Under the pieces are notes generated by a model that was given only the letters and a program-made list of their open reading frames with translations, was not told where the DNA came from and searched no databases. A stretch of 64,000 nt of DNA from Arsenicicoccus piscis (GTDB lineage Bacteria > Actinomycetota > Actinomycetes > Actinomycetales > Dermatophilaceae): assembly GCF_022568835.1 (NCBI RefSeq), contig NZ_JAKZHV010000001.1, forward strand, positions 1 through 64,000, read 5' to 3'. Of this stretch, positions 42,460 through 55,178 are shown piece after piece. Numbering within the stretch: the stretch's first letter is position 1; the number at the start of each line of letters is the position of its first letter. Position numbers and translations under genes: made by a program.

Positions 42460-44231
42460 CGGCGCGGGAGCACCCAGATCGGGTTCGTGTAGAACCAGAG
42501 GTCGTCCCACGGGTTGGCCTTGCCGATCTCGTCGATCGCGGGGCCCGCGGGGTCGACGGAGGCGCCCTTGACGCCCGCGGCGAGCCGCTTGCCGTCGCTC
42601 CCGCGCAGTCGGACGTAGACCCCCTGGTCGCCGATGGGTCCGAGGTCGAGGGACAGCTCGATCCAGCCGTCGCGGCCGACCGCGCCGGTGACGTCCCAGG
42701 ACTTCACGACCCGGGTCTGCGGCGCCGCGAAGGTGTCCTTGTCGGCCGCCGGACCGGTGACCGATCCGACGATGGCGTCGACCTTCTTCAGCTGCGGGAT
42801 GAACTGCGCCCAGTTGGGCAGGTGCGCGGGCTTGATCCGGATCGAGACCCGAGCGCGGCTGCCGCGACGGACCACGAGGGCGCCGCCGAGGGAGGCGCCG
42901 TCCCCACCGCTGCGCACGGTGACGTCGAGCTCGTCGACGAGCCGGCCGTGGTCGACCCAGACGCTGCCCTGGCGCAGCCCCTCCATGACGGCGGCGTAGC
43001 TGCGGCGGCCGACACCCACGTGGGTGCGGCTGTAGTAGCCGGGCCAGTAGTCACCGTTGCTCGTGACCGGCACCGGCCCGTTGATCGGGTCGGCGTGCTT
43101 GCCGTTGGCGGCGAAGTCGTCACCCGGGCCGCGTACCGCGGTGTCGAGGTAGATCGAGTGGCTGTCGGAGTTCGCGGTGATCCACCACGGCTTGCCCTCG
43201 CTCAGCAGGCTGTCCCACAGCCCGCCGACCGTGGCCGTCATCCAGTCGAACCCGCCGAAGGTGCGGTAGCTCTCGGGCGGGTACGCGGCGAAGCTGTCGC
43301 TGCTCGGCGCGTTGTCGTAGTAGCCGCGGCCGGAGCCGGGTCCGAGCGGGGTGGGCAGACCGGCGGCCTGGTGACCGGGCGCGCCCTCCATGCCGATGGC
43401 GATGCCAGGGGCGGCGTCGCGCCAGGCGCGGATCTCGTGGGGCGAGTCGATGCCCTTGCGCGCCGGGTGGTTGGCGAGCATCAGCGCGTCCTTGACCTGA
43501 CGCGACCCGACGGCCGACTGCAGGAAGGTCAGACCCTGCAGGGCCAGCTGCTCGTTGGCCGCGTTGCTCGCGGTGGCGCTCTTGACGACACCGTCGTAGC
43601 CCGCCTCGAACGCCTTGAGCACCGACACCTCGCCGGAGCCGGGGTGCACGAAGACCGTGCCGTGCTCGGCGGCCGGGATGTTCCACTCCAGCCCCTGGAA
43701 GACGAGCATGTCGGGGAAATCGCCTCGGGCAGCGACGATCTCGGGGTTGACCTGCTCGACACCGATCTTGACGTGCTGGGCCGAGCCGTGGTCGGTGATG
43801 ACCATCCAGTCCAGGCCGTAGGCGTTCGCGTGCTGCACGTGGTCGGCGACGCGGTAGAGCCCGTCGGAGCTGAACTGGGTGTGGATGTGGTGGTCGCCGG
43901 CGAGCCAGCTCTTGGCTCGGTGGCCGCGGCGGCTGCCGGCGTCCGAGGCCTCGGTGGCGGCGGCCGTCGCGAGGCCGCCCGCGCCGACGAAGCTGGTGGC
44001 GGCGACGCCGGCGCCGAGGACGCCGGCGGCGCGCAGGAAGTTGCGTCGGCCGAGCTCGGCCGGGGGCAGCTCGCTGTCGGGCACCCCGAGATCCAGTGCG
44101 GGACGCAGCGGCTCGTCGCCGTGGGTGTGGTCGTGGCTGTGCGGGTGCTCGTGCGCGCCGTGGGAGTGCGCGTGGTCGTCGTGCTCGTGGGAGTGAGGGT
44201 GGGTGTGGCCGTGCTCGTGGGGGTGGCTCAT
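42456..44231 (-). CDS. Tat-exported PHP-domain phosphoesterase with His-rich leader
   Basis: 591 residues from ATG at 44231. The first 37 residues include 17 His in a (H-x)n pattern, then an acidic stretch, then a twin-arginine signal GRRNFLRAAGVLGAGVAATS at about 61-80. The mature part starts with a PHP site (GDHHIHTQFSSDGLY; VITDHGSAQHV; LMLANHPARKG; ITANSDSHSIY) and ends in a beta-rich domain. Expected metal-dependent phosphoesterase outside the membrane. The His-rich segment before the Tat motif is unusual. Coupled to the CCAFH gene. Confidence 0.9.
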   Translation of the reverse strand: MSHPHEHGHTHPHSHEHDDHAHSHGAHEHPHSHDHTHGDEPLRPALDLGVPDSELPPAELGRRNFLRAAGVLGAGVAATSFVGAGGLATAAATEASDAGSRRGHRAKSWLAGDHHIHTQFSSDGLYRVADHVQHANAYGLDWMVITDHGSAQHVKIGVEQVNPEIVAARGDFPDMLVFQGLEWNIPAAEHGTVFVHPGSGEVSVLKAFEAGYDGVVKSATASNAANEQLALQGLTFLQSAVGSRQVKDALMLANHPARKGIDSPHEIRAWRDAAPGIAIGMEGAPGHQAAGLPTPLGPGSGRGYYDNAPSSDSFAAYPPESYRTFGGFDWMTATVGGLWDSLLSEGKPWWITANSDSHSIYLDTAVRGPGDDFAANGKHADPINGPVPVTSNGDYWPGYYSRTHVGVGRRSYAAVMEGLRQGSVWVDHGRLVDELDVTVRSGGDGASLGGALVVRRGSRARVSIRIKPAHLPNWAQFIPQLKKVDAIVGSVTGPAADKDTFAAPQTRVVKSWDVTGAVGRDGWIELSLDLGPIGDQGVYVRLRGSDGKRLAAGVKGASVDPAGPAIDEIGKANPWDDLWFYTNPIWVLPRR

Positions 44232-44252
44232 GACGTGGCCTTCGAACGCAGT

Positions 44253-44287
44253 GACCGGGACCGGTCCAACGTAGGCCGGTCCCGGTC
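44253..44287 (-). terminator. Hairpin downstream of purL
   Basis: Perfect 12-bp stem GACCGGGACCGG / CCGGTCCCGGTC with an 11-base loop, 50 bases beyond the purL stop and 22 before the PHP start. No T-run. Its right arm overlaps a GGTCTAC heptamer (44284-44290). Confidence 0.6.
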
Positions 44288-44336
44288 TACGGCAGGGAGC
44301 GTCGACGTGAGCAGTCGATGAACGACCGGAGAACGG

Positions 44337-47300
44337 CTACCCCACGAAGACCCTCGCGTTGCGGAACATCCGCAGCCACGGGCTCTCGTCCGCGACGGGA
44401 CCGTCGGTCCAGGACAGCTGGACGTTGCGCTGCACCCGCTCGGGGTGCGGCATCATCGCGGTGAACCGGCCGTCGGGGGTGGTCACGGCGGCGAGCCCGT
44501 CCGGAGAACCGTTGGGGTTGAACGGGTAGCGCTGGGTCGGCGCCCCGGCGTTGTCCACGTAGCGCGCGGCGCGGACCACCTGTGCCGCGTCACCCTGGGT
44601 CGAGAAGTCGGCGCGTCCCTCGCCGTGCGCGACGGCGATCGGCAGCAGCGAGCCGGTCATGCCGGACAGGAAGATCGAGGGGCTGTCGAGGACCTCGAGG
44701 AGGCTCAGCCGGGCTTCGTACTGCTCCGAGCGGTTGCGGGTGAAGCGCGGCCAGGCCTGCGCCCCCGGCACCAGCTCGGCCAGCGCGGCGAACATCTGGC
44801 AGCCGTTGCAGATGCCGAGCCCGAACGTGTCCGGGCGGTGGAAGAACGCGCCGAACTGCTCGGTGAGGCGCGGGTCGAACAGCACCGAGCGGGCCCAGCC
44901 GTTGCCGGCGCCGAGGGTGTCACCATAGGAGAACCCGCCGCAGGCCACCAGCCCGACGAAGTCGCTGAGGTGCGCCCGGCCCGACTGCAGGTCGGTCATG
45001 TGCACGTCGAAGGTCTCGAAGCCGGCCCGGTCGAAGGCGAACGCCGTCTCGACGTGACTGTTGACCCCCTGCTCGCGCAGGATGGCGACCTTGGGTCGAA
45101 TCCCCTTGTGCAGGTAGGGGGCCGACACGTCCTCGACCGGGTCGAAGGTCGGGGTGACCTGGAGACCGGGGTCGTCGTCGGCGCCGAACGCGGCGTGCTC
45201 CTCGTCGGCGCAGGCGGGGTTGTCGCGCAGCGCGCTGATGCGCCAGGACACCTCGTCCCAGGCCTGCGCGAGGTCACGCACGGGCTCGTCGAGGACGGTC
45301 TCCCCGGCGACCCGGACGACCACGCGCCGCTCGGCCTGCGGTGCTCCGACGACGTGGGACAGCGCGCCGACGCCGTGACGGTCGAGGACGGCCAGCACCT
45401 CGTCCGTGCGGGCGGTCGCCACCTCGAGCACGACACCGAGCTCCTCGGCGAACAGCGCTGCGACGGAAGGGATCTCGACCGAGACGCCGCAGGCTCCGGC
45501 GAAGGCCATCTCGCAGAGGGTGGCCCAGAGGCCGCCGTCCGAGCGGTCGTGCAGCGCCGACACCAGCCCGGCCGAGCGCAGCTCGTTGACGGCGTCGACG
45601 AGACCCACGAGGCGGGCCGGGTCGTCGAGGTCGGGGACCTCGGCACCGAACGCGCCGGAGACCTGCGCGAGCATCGAGCCGCCGAGCCGATCCCGCCCGG
45701 CACCGAGGTCGACCAGCACGAGCGAGGACTCGCGGGCGGGGTCGATCTGCGGCGTGAGCGTGCCTCGGACGTCGGGCAGCGCGGCGAACGCGGTCACCAC
45801 CAGGCTGACGGGGGACGTGACCTGCTTGGTGGCCCCGGACTCGTCGGTCCACCGGGTGCGCATCGACAGCGAGTCCTTGCCCACGGGCACACCGACGCCG
45901 AGCGCGGGACACAGCTCGAGGGCTACGGCCTGCACGGTGTCGTAGAGCGCGGCGTCCTCCCCGGACTCGCCGCAGGCGGCCATCCAGTTGCAGGACAGCT
46001 TGACGCGCGGCAGATCGATCGGCGCCGCAAGGAGATTCGTGATGGCCTCGCCGACCGCCATGCGACCGGACGCGGGCGCGTCGACCGCCGCCAACGGCAT
46101 CCGCTCGCCGGACGCCATGGCCTCGCCGGAGAACCCGGTGAGGTCGGCCAGCGTCACGGCCACGTCGGCGACCGGGACCTGCCAGGGCCCGACCATCTGG
46201 TCGCGGTGCGTGAGGCCGCCGACCGTGCGGTCGCCGATGGTCACGAGGAAGCGCTTGCTGGCGACGGTCGGGTGCCGCAGCACGGCGTAGGCCGCGTCGC
46301 GCACGTCGAGACCCGTGAGGTCGAGCTCGTCCCCGGAGCGCTCGACGCGCTCCACGTCGCGCGTCATGCGCGGGGGCTTGCCGAGCAGCACCTCCATCGG
46401 CATGTCGATGGGCCGGTCGTCCTCGGGTCCGTCCTGCTGCCCTGGGGCGAGGACGAGCTGGCCGTCGTCGCGGGCCACGCCGACGACGGCGAAGGGGCAC
46501 CGCTCCCGATCACACAGTGCCGCAAAGGATTCCAGCGACTCAGGCGCGATGGCGAGGACGTAGCGCTCCTGGCTCTCGTTGCACCAGACCTCCTTGGGCG
46601 CGAGGCCGCTCTCCTCGAGCGGCACGGCGGAGAGGTCGAAGCGCGCGCCCAGCCCGGCGTCGTCGACGAGCTCGGGGAAGGCGTTCGAGAGCCCGCCCGC
46701 GCCCACGTCGTGGATCGCCAGGACGGGGTTGTCCGCGCCGAGCGACCAGCAGTGGTTGATGACCTCCTGCGCGCGGCGCTCGATCTCGGGGTTGCCGCGC
46801 TGGACCGAGTCGAAGTCGAGGTCCGCAGCGTTGACTCCGGCCGCCATGGACGAGGCCGCGCCGCCGCCCATGCCGATGCGCATGCCCGGGCCGCCGATCT
46901 GCACCAGCAGGGTGCCGGCGGGGAAGGCGATCTTGTCGGTCATCTCGGCGCTGATGGTGCCGAGACCGCCCGCGCTCATGATGGGCTTGTGGTAGCCCCG
47001 CCGCACGCCGTCGACGGTCTGCTCGTAGACCCGGAAGAAGCCGCCGAGCGCGGGACGGCCGAACTCGTTGTTGAAGGCCGCGGACCCGATCGGCGCCTCG
47101 ATCATGATGTCCAGCGGGCTGGCGATGTGCGGCGGCGCGCCGAACTCTTCACTCTCCCAAGGCTCTTCGGTGTCGGGCAGGTGCAGGTTGGACACGACGA
47201 AGCCGGCGAGGCCGGCCTTCGGCTGGGAGCCGCGACCGGTGGCGCCCTCGTCGCGGATCTCGCCGCCGGCGCCGGTCGCGGCGCCGGGGAACGGTGAGAT

Positions 47301-48233
47301 GGCCGTCGGGTGGTTGTGCGTCTCGACCTTCATCAGCACGTGGACGTCACCCTCGCGCGCGGCGTAGGCGCTCGGACCGTCGCCGCGACCGGGCAGCCAG
47401 CGCGAGCGCGGGCCGCCCTCCATGACGGAGGCGTTGTCCTTGTAGGCAATGACCGTGCCCTGGCCGTTGACCTGCTCGGTGTGCCGGATCATCCCGAAGA
47501 GGCTCTGCGGCTGCGGCTCGCCGTCGATGACGAAGTCGGCGTTGAAGATCTTGTGCCGGCAGTGCTCGGAGTTGGCCTGGGCGAACATCATCAGCTCGAC
47601 GTCGGACGGGTTGCGCCCGAGGCCGGTGAACGCCTCGACCAGATAGTCGATCTCGTCGTCGGACAGCGCCAGCCCGAAGGTCAGGTTGGCCCGCTCCAGG
47701 GCCTGGCGACCCGCGCCCAGTACGTCGACGCGCTCCATCGGCTCGGCCTCGCGCTCGTCGAACAGGTGCGCCGCGTCGGCCCGCTCACGCAGCGCCGTCT
47801 CGGTCATCCGGTCGTGCAGCACGTCCGCGGCGGCCTGCCACTGCGTGCCATCGAGCGGCGCGCCGAGCAGGTGGAACTCGGTGACCCGCTCGACGCGGTG
47901 GATGTCGACGCCGCAGCTGTGCGCGATGTCGGTGGCCTTGGAGGCCCACGGGGACACCGTGCCGAGGCGCGGCCCGACGACGACCAGGGTGGACTCGCCC
48001 TCCCCCGCCGCGCTGGGGTCGAAGGCGTCACCGTAGGTGAGCAGCCGGTCTACGGTGTCGCGGGTGGGGGCGTCGAGCTCGGCGTCGCTGGAGACCCAGT
48101 GGACGTGGCGCGCCACGACCCCCGTGATGCCGGGCACGGAGGCCTGCAGGCGAGCGAGCAGCGCGCGGGCACGAAAGGGCGAGAGGGCCGAGCCACCGTC
48201 GAAGACGGTGAGGACGTGGTCGGTCCTCGGCAT
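44337..48233 (-). CDS. purL: Phosphoribosylformylglycinamidine synthase, single-chain form
   Basis: 1298 residues from ATG at 48233, overlapping the PurS-like stop (TGATG). Makes FGAM from FGAR, ATP and glutamine. Full-length type as in proteobacteria and eukaryotes: N-terminal PurS-mimic ([20 protein letters not shown]), linker with [18 protein letters not shown], two AIRS-like halves ([41 protein letters not shown]) and a C-terminal class I amidotransferase with [18 protein letters not shown] and [13 protein letters not shown]. Actinobacteria more often use separate purL, purQ and purS. No purQ is seen here, as expected for this form. Confidence 0.96.
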   Translation of the reverse strand: MPRTDHVLTVFDGGSALSPFRARALLARLQASVPGITGVVARHVHWVSSDAELDAPTRDTVDRLLTYGDAFDPSAAGEGESTLVVVGPRLGTVSPWASKATDIAHSCGVDIHRVERVTEFHLLGAPLDGTQWQAAADVLHDRMTETALRERADAAHLFDEREAEPMERVDVLGAGRQALERANLTFGLALSDDEIDYLVEAFTGLGRNPSDVELMMFAQANSEHCRHKIFNADFVIDGEPQPQSLFGMIRHTEQVNGQGTVIAYKDNASVMEGGPRSRWLPGRGDGPSAYAAREGDVHVLMKVETHNHPTAISPFPGAATGAGGEIRDEGATGRGSQPKAGLAGFVVSNLHLPDTEEPWESEEFGAPPHIASPLDIMIEAPIGSAAFNNEFGRPALGGFFRVYEQTVDGVRRGYHKPIMSAGGLGTISAEMTDKIAFPAGTLLVQIGGPGMRIGMGGGAASSMAAGVNAADLDFDSVQRGNPEIERRAQEVINHCWSLGADNPVLAIHDVGAGGLSNAFPELVDDAGLGARFDLSAVPLEESGLAPKEVWCNESQERYVLAIAPESLESFAALCDRERCPFAVVGVARDDGQLVLAPGQQDGPEDDRPIDMPMEVLLGKPPRMTRDVERVERSGDELDLTGLDVRDAAYAVLRHPTVASKRFLVTIGDRTVGGLTHRDQMVGPWQVPVADVAVTLADLTGFSGEAMASGERMPLAAVDAPASGRMAVGEAITNLLAAPIDLPRVKLSCNWMAACGESGEDAALYDTVQAVALELCPALGVGVPVGKDSLSMRTRWTDESGATKQVTSPVSLVVTAFAALPDVRGTLTPQIDPARESSLVLVDLGAGRDRLGGSMLAQVSGAFGAEVPDLDDPARLVGLVDAVNELRSAGLVSALHDRSDGGLWATLCEMAFAGACGVSVEIPSVAALFAEELGVVLEVATARTDEVLAVLDRHGVGALSHVVGAPQAERRVVVRVAGETVLDEPVRDLAQAWDEVSWRISALRDNPACADEEHAAFGADDDPGLQVTPTFDPVEDVSAPYLHKGIRPKVAILREQGVNSHVETAFAFDRAGFETFDVHMTDLQSGRAHLSDFVGLVACGGFSYGDTLGAGNGWARSVLFDPRLTEQFGAFFHRPDTFGLGICNGCQMFAALAELVPGAQAWPRFTRNRSEQYEARLSLLEVLDSPSIFLSGMTGSLLPIAVAHGEGRADFSTQGDAAQVVRAARYVDNAGAPTQRYPFNPNGSPDGLAAVTTPDGRFTAMMPHPERVQRNVQLSWTDGPVADESPWLRMFRNARVFVG

Positions 48234-48670
48234 CAGTCGTCGTCCTGGTCGCCGTAGAACCCGCCGGCCTCGACCGCGCCGGCCTGGCTCAACCGCACGT
48301 CGTGGGGCTGGCTCAGGTGCCGCGGCTGGTGCGCGACGGCATCCTCGGTCAGACCGCTCTCGCCGACCTGGGCGCCGTAGGCCTCCCAGTCCTCGTCGCT
48401 GAAGTCGCCCACCCGGACGGTGCTGCCCTCGGCGAACACGCCGGTGACCTCCTCGCCCTCGCCGGTGGCGAAGGCGCGCTCGGCGGCCTCCCGGGCCTGC
48501 GCGAGCTGCTCCTCGGTGACCTCGCCGTGCGTCAGCAGGACGTAGCGCCGACCGACCCGCGCGCCGTGGAACTGGGGGTAGCCCAGCTCGCCGAGCGCCG
48601 CGAGAGCGTCGCCGCCCTCGCGGTCGGGCAGCTGAGGCTTGAGCATGACGTTGACGACGATGCGTCCCAT
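48233..48670 (-). CDS. purS: PurS-like subunit with C-terminal extension
   Basis: 145 residues from ATG at 48670. The first ~75 residues match PurS of the multi-subunit FGAM synthase: [60 protein letters not shown]. Canonical PurS is about 80 residues; here a 60-residue acidic/Gln tail follows ([17 protein letters not shown] ... FYGDQDDD). It overlaps the start of full-length PurL, which already has a PurS-like N-domain, so its role is puzzling; see findings. A TAAACT box at 48734-48739 may be the promoter. Confidence 0.82.
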   Translation of the reverse strand: MGRIVVNVMLKPQLPDREGGDALAALGELGYPQFHGARVGRRYVLLTHGEVTEEQLAQAREAAERAFATGEGEEVTGVFAEGSTVRVGDFSDEDWEAYGAQVGESGLTEDAVAHQPRHLSQPHDVRLSQAGAVEAGGFYGDQDDD

Positions 48671-48733
48671 GGCGGCGCGGCTCCTGGTTCGGGCGCGAGC
48701 GGCCAGGCGTGCCGCTCGGCTGACAGTGCCTCG

Positions 48734-48739
48734 AGTTTA
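48734..48739 (-). promoter_or_regulatory. Candidate -10 box of purS-purL
   Basis: Minus-strand TAAACT about 64 bases upstream of the PurS-like start, in the gap after purC. No clear -35. Confidence 0.35.
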
Positions 48740-48786
48740 TCCGCACGCGGCACGCCTGCTCGCTCGTGCCCAGGAGCGAGACCCGC

Positions 48787-49706
48787 TCAGCCGCCGAAGC
48801 GCCGACCGGTGAGGGTCTCGTAGGCCTCGACGTACTTGCCGCGGGTGCGCTCGACGACCTCGTCGGGCAGCGGCGGCGGCGTCTCGCCGGAGCGGCGGTC
48901 CCAGCCGGAGGCCGGCGAGGTGAGCCAGTCGCGGACGAACTGCTTGTCGTAGGACTCCTGCGGGTGGCCAGGCTCCCAGCGGGCGGCCGGCCAGAAGCGT
49001 GAGGAGTCGGGCGTGAGCACCTCGTCGGCGAGGACGATCTCGGGGGCAGCGGGGTCACCGCGCAGCCCGAACTCGACCTTGGTGTCGGCGAGGATGATGC
49101 CGCGCCCCCCGGCGATCTCGTTGCCCCGCGCGAGGATTCGTCGGGTGAGGTCGGAGAGCCGGGTGGCGAGGGCACCGCCCACGGCGGCATCGACCTCGGC
49201 GGGCGACATCGGCTGGTCGTGCTCGCCGACGGGGGCCTTCGTCGTGGGGGTGAAGATCGCCTGCGGCAGCCGAGAGCCGTCCTCGAGACCGGGGGGCAGC
49301 GGCACGCCGCACACGGCTCCGGTCTCGCGGTACTCGTCCAGGCCGCCGCCGGTGAGGTAGGCCCGGCCGATGCACTCGATCGGCAGCATCTGCAGCCGCT
49401 CGCAGAGCACCGCCCGGCCCCGGACCGCGTCGGGGACGTCGGTCGACACCACGTGGTTGGGCAGCAGGTCGGCGAGCTGGTCGAACCACCACAGCGACAG
49501 CTGGGTGAGCACCGCCCCCTTGTCGGGGATCGGGGTGTCGAGGACGAAGTCGTAGGCCGAGATCCGGTCCGTCGCGACCAGCAGCACCTGGTCGTCGCGG
49601 GCCTCACCCGTGGCCGGGTCGAGCGGTGCGTAGAGGTCCCGCACCTTGCCGCTGTAGACGTGCTGGTAGCCCGGGAGCTCGGCTGCTGCGGTCTGCTCGG
49701 TGGCGC

Positions 49707-49710
<4 letters not shown>
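48787..49710 (-). CDS. purC: Phosphoribosylaminoimidazole-succinocarboxamide synthase
   Basis: 307 residues from GTG at 49710, overlapping the purD stop by GTGA. SAICAR synthetase joins CAIR and aspartate using ATP. Seen: [68 protein letters not shown] and [10 protein letters not shown]. Normal length (~300). Second gene of purD-purC. Confidence 0.97.
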
Positions 49711-51002
<1,292 letters not shown>

Positions 51003-51009
51003 CTGGCTC

Positions 51010-51015
51010 ACCCTA
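51010..51015 (-). promoter_or_regulatory. -10 box of purD (leaderless)
   Basis: Minus-strand TAGGGT seven bases before the GTG start. The opposite-facing HelD promoter box TAGACT lies at 51045-51050. Confidence 0.5.
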
Positions 51016-51044
51016 CCGGGCCACGCAGGTCGGGCCGCGAGGTC

Positions 51045-51050
51045 TAGACT
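51045..51050 (+). promoter_or_regulatory. -10 box of the HelD-like gene
   Basis: TAGACT about 56 bases before the GTG at 51106, facing away from purD. Confidence 0.45.
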
Positions 51051-51105
51051 TGTGCGTTCCGGCTCGCCCGAGTCGGTGCTGCCGACCAGGATCTCGACAC
51101 GACGC

Positions 51106-53376
51106 GTGGACCAGCCGCAGACCAACCAGACTCCCCAGGCCCAGGCGCCTGCGGGCGATGACGTCGTCGCCCAGCAGGTGGCGATCGAGCAGCGTCACGT
51201 CGACCGGGTCTACGCCGAGCTCGTGAAGGCCGCCGAGCGCAACCGGCTGCTCGAGTCCGAGGGCATGGGCCGCGGGCGCACCGACCGCGTCGGTGACGTG
51301 CGCGATGAGGAGGCTGCGGCTCTCTTCGAGCGAGATGCGTTGATGTTCAGCGCTGCTCGTCGCCGCGCGTCGCTCGAGAGCCAGCACGAGGGACTCGTCT
51401 TCGGCCGGCTCGACCTGGACCACTCCGGCACGGACGGTCAGGGCGGCGAGCAGGATCGCGAGGTGCGCTACGTCGGGCGGCTCGGGGTGCGCGACGACGA
51501 CTACGAGCCGCTGGTCATCGACTGGCGCGCCCCCGCGGCGGCCCCGTTCTACCAGGCCACGCCGCTGGACCCGCAGTCGGTGCTGCGCCGCCGGGTGCTG
51601 CGCAGCCGGGACGCGGCCGTCGTCGGGGTCGAGGACGACCTGATGGTGCCCGAGGCGCCGGACGACCTCGTCGTGGTCGGCGACGGCGCGCTGATGGCGG
51701 CCCTCACCCGCAGCCGCGGTGCCCAGATGCGCGACATCGTCGCCACCATCCAGCGGCACCAGGACGAGGCGATCCGCGCCGCCGCCCGGGGCGTCACCGA
51801 GATCACCGGTGGGCCCGGCACCGGCAAGACCGTCGTCGCCCTGCACCGCGCGGCCTACCTGCTCTACTCCAACCGCCGCCGCTTCGAGAGCGGCGGGATC
51901 CTCGTCGTCGGGCCGTCCTCCGCCTACACCGCCTACATCGAGCGGGTGCTGCCGTCGCTCGGCGAGGACTCCGTCGCGCTGCGGGCCCTCGGCGACCTCG
52001 TGGACGGCGTCACCGCCGCTCGCGTCGACCGTCCGGAGACGGCCGCGCTCAAGGGCTCGTTGCGCATCCGCAGACTCCTCGGCAACGTGGCGCGCGGACG
52101 AATCCCCGGGGCTCCCAGCGAGTTTCGCGCAATGGTGGCCGGTCTCCCCGTCCGCCTCGAGGCGCGCACGCTCGACCGCATCCGCAGCAGCGTCCTGCGC
52201 CACCACCAGCGCAACGGCGCTGCCGCCGCAGCCCGGACGGCGCTGGCCGAGGTGGCCTGGAGCCAGGTCGGCGGAGGCGGCGGCAACAGCACCGGGGTGG
52301 AGCGCGAGGAGTTCCTGGAGCGCTTCGAGGACCACCTGGACGTCGAGGCGTTCATGCGTGAGTGGTGGCGTCCCGTCGACCCGCGCGAGGTGCTGCTCTG
52401 GCTGACCGACCGGTCGCTCCTCGACCGGCACAGCCACGGCGCCTTCAGCCCCGAGGAGCGCGAGCTGCTCGCCTCGAGCTATGACGAGGCGATCGCCACC
52501 GGCACCTGGTCGGTCGCCGACGTGGCGCTGATCGACGACCTCGCGGCCCGTCTCGGCGTCGTGGTGGAGCCGGCGTCGGAGGACCAAGGGTTCTACGAGA
52601 TCGACGAGCTGGGCTCGCCGGAGGACTTCGGCGTGCAGGAGGTCTACGTCGGCGGCGTGCGGCGCACGCTGTCCACCTCGGCGGCGCGGATCACCCCGGG
52701 CACCGGCCGCGAGCGGCTGCTGGCGGGGCGGATCGAGCCGCCGTCGGAGTACGCCCACGTCCTCGTCGACGAGGCCCAGGACCTGTCCCCCATGCAGTGG
52801 CGCGCGCTCGGTCGGCGCGGTCGCTACGCCTCGTGGACCGTCGTCGGCGACGCCGCGCAGAGCTCGCTCGCCGACCCGGACGAGAGCGCGCAGGCCCGGT
52901 CAGAGGCGTTCGGCCCCAAGGAGCGTCGTCACTTCCACATGACGACCAACTACCGCAACGCGCGCGAGATCTTCGACTACGCCGCCGACGTCATCCGGCG
53001 CGCGGTGCCCGACGCCGACATCCCGGACGCCGTGCGCGAGACGGGCGTCGAGCCGGTCGAGCTGACCGTCGCACCCGACGCGCTGGCGCAGTCCGTGCTC
53101 GACGCAGCGCGCGAGCTGCGCGAGCAGGTCGACGGGCTCGTGACGGTCATCGTGCCGGCGTCGCACGCCGACCTCGCCCGCTCGGTCGCCGCGCTCGACG
53201 ACCCGCGCATCACCGCGATCGACCCGCTGTCGACCAAGGGCCTCGAGTACGACGCCACCGTCGTGGTCGACCCCGACGCGATCGTGGCCGACACCGCGGG
53301 TGGCATCCGCACGCTCTACGTCGTGCTGACGCGTGCGGCCCACCGCATGACCGTGGTCACGCCGCGGCTTCCGTAG
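51106..53376 (+). CDS. HelD-like UvrD/Rep-family DNA helicase
   Basis: 756 residues from GTG at 51106. Superfamily 1 ATPase of the HelD class: N-terminal helical arm (AIEQRHVDRVYAELVKAAER...), YEPLVIDWRAPAAAPFYQAT, Walker A EITGGPGTGKTVVALHRAAY at about 230, motif II HVLVDEAQDLSPMQW, WTVVGDAAQSS, and C-terminal STKGLEYDATVVVD and LYVVLTRAAHRM. HelD proteins bind RNA polymerase and clear stalled transcription complexes, in some actinobacteria protecting against rifampicin (family knowledge). Divergent from purD. Confidence 0.92.
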   Translation: MDQPQTNQTPQAQAPAGDDVVAQQVAIEQRHVDRVYAELVKAAERNRLLESEGMGRGRTDRVGDVRDEEAAALFERDALMFSAARRRASLESQHEGLVFGRLDLDHSGTDGQGGEQDREVRYVGRLGVRDDDYEPLVIDWRAPAAAPFYQATPLDPQSVLRRRVLRSRDAAVVGVEDDLMVPEAPDDLVVVGDGALMAALTRSRGAQMRDIVATIQRHQDEAIRAAARGVTEITGGPGTGKTVVALHRAAYLLYSNRRRFESGGILVVGPSSAYTAYIERVLPSLGEDSVALRALGDLVDGVTAARVDRPETAALKGSLRIRRLLGNVARGRIPGAPSEFRAMVAGLPVRLEARTLDRIRSSVLRHHQRNGAAAAARTALAEVAWSQVGGGGGNSTGVEREEFLERFEDHLDVEAFMREWWRPVDPREVLLWLTDRSLLDRHSHGAFSPEERELLASSYDEAIATGTWSVADVALIDDLAARLGVVVEPASEDQGFYEIDELGSPEDFGVQEVYVGGVRRTLSTSAARITPGTGRERLLAGRIEPPSEYAHVLVDEAQDLSPMQWRALGRRGRYASWTVVGDAAQSSLADPDESAQARSEAFGPKERRHFHMTTNYRNAREIFDYAADVIRRAVPDADIPDAVRETGVEPVELTVAPDALAQSVLDAARELREQVDGLVTVIVPASHADLARSVAALDDPRITAIDPLSTKGLEYDATVVVDPDAIVADTAGGIRTLYVVLTRAAHRMTVVTPRLP

Positions 53377-53416
53377 AGCGCGTGAGACGCGCGTGCCGAG
53401 CGGCGCGCCCGGTTGG

Positions 53417-53422
53417 CAGACT
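53417..53422 (+). promoter_or_regulatory. -10 box of chorismate mutase gene (leaderless)
   Basis: CAGACT six bases before ATG at 53429; no Shine-Dalgarno. Confidence 0.45.
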
Positions 53423-53428
53423 GGGCCC

Positions 53429-53746
53429 ATGACGACGCAGCGCGCCGATGCGCCGAAGCGCACCGAGGACCCCGTGCTGGCGGGCTACCGCCAGAGCATC
53501 GACAACATCGACGCCGCCCTGGTCTTCATGCTCGCCGAACGCTTCAAGATCACCCAGAAGGTCGGCGAGTACAAGGCGCAGGCCGAGCTGCCGCCCGCCG
53601 ACCCGGGTCGCGAGGAGCGCCAGGTGGCCCGACTGCGCGCCCTGGCCCAGTCCGCCGACCTGGACCCGGAGTTCTCCGAGAAGTTCCTGCGCTTCATCAT
53701 CGACGAGGTGATTCACCACCACGAGCGAATTCGCGACGAGGTCTGA
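53429..53746 (+). CDS. Chorismate mutase (AroQ type)
   Basis: 105 residues from ATG at 53429. Helical AroQ chorismate mutase: YRQSIDNIDAALVFMLAERFKITQKVGEYKA with active-site Arg/Lys positions, REERQVARLRALA, and FLRFIIDEVIHHHERIR. Converts chorismate to prephenate for Phe/Tyr. It lies between HelD and purA. Cytosolic; actinobacterial monofunctional enzymes of this size often need DAHP synthase for full activity (family knowledge, not visible here). Confidence 0.92.
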   Translation: MTTQRADAPKRTEDPVLAGYRQSIDNIDAALVFMLAERFKITQKVGEYKAQAELPPADPGREERQVARLRALAQSADLDPEFSEKFLRFIIDEVIHHHERIRDEV

Positions 53747-53796
53747 GGGCGCGCGATCAGGCGACCGAGCCCGCCCCGCAGACCCGGCCGGGAGGT

Positions 53797-55158
<1,362 letters not shown>

Positions 55159-55178
55159 TTACGCGGTAGCCCCGCCGG

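Noticed and set aside
44337..49607. A 1756-residue PurL frame
   Set aside because: The frame stays open by chance through purS and purC; the real PurL starts at 48233 after the PurS-like gene.
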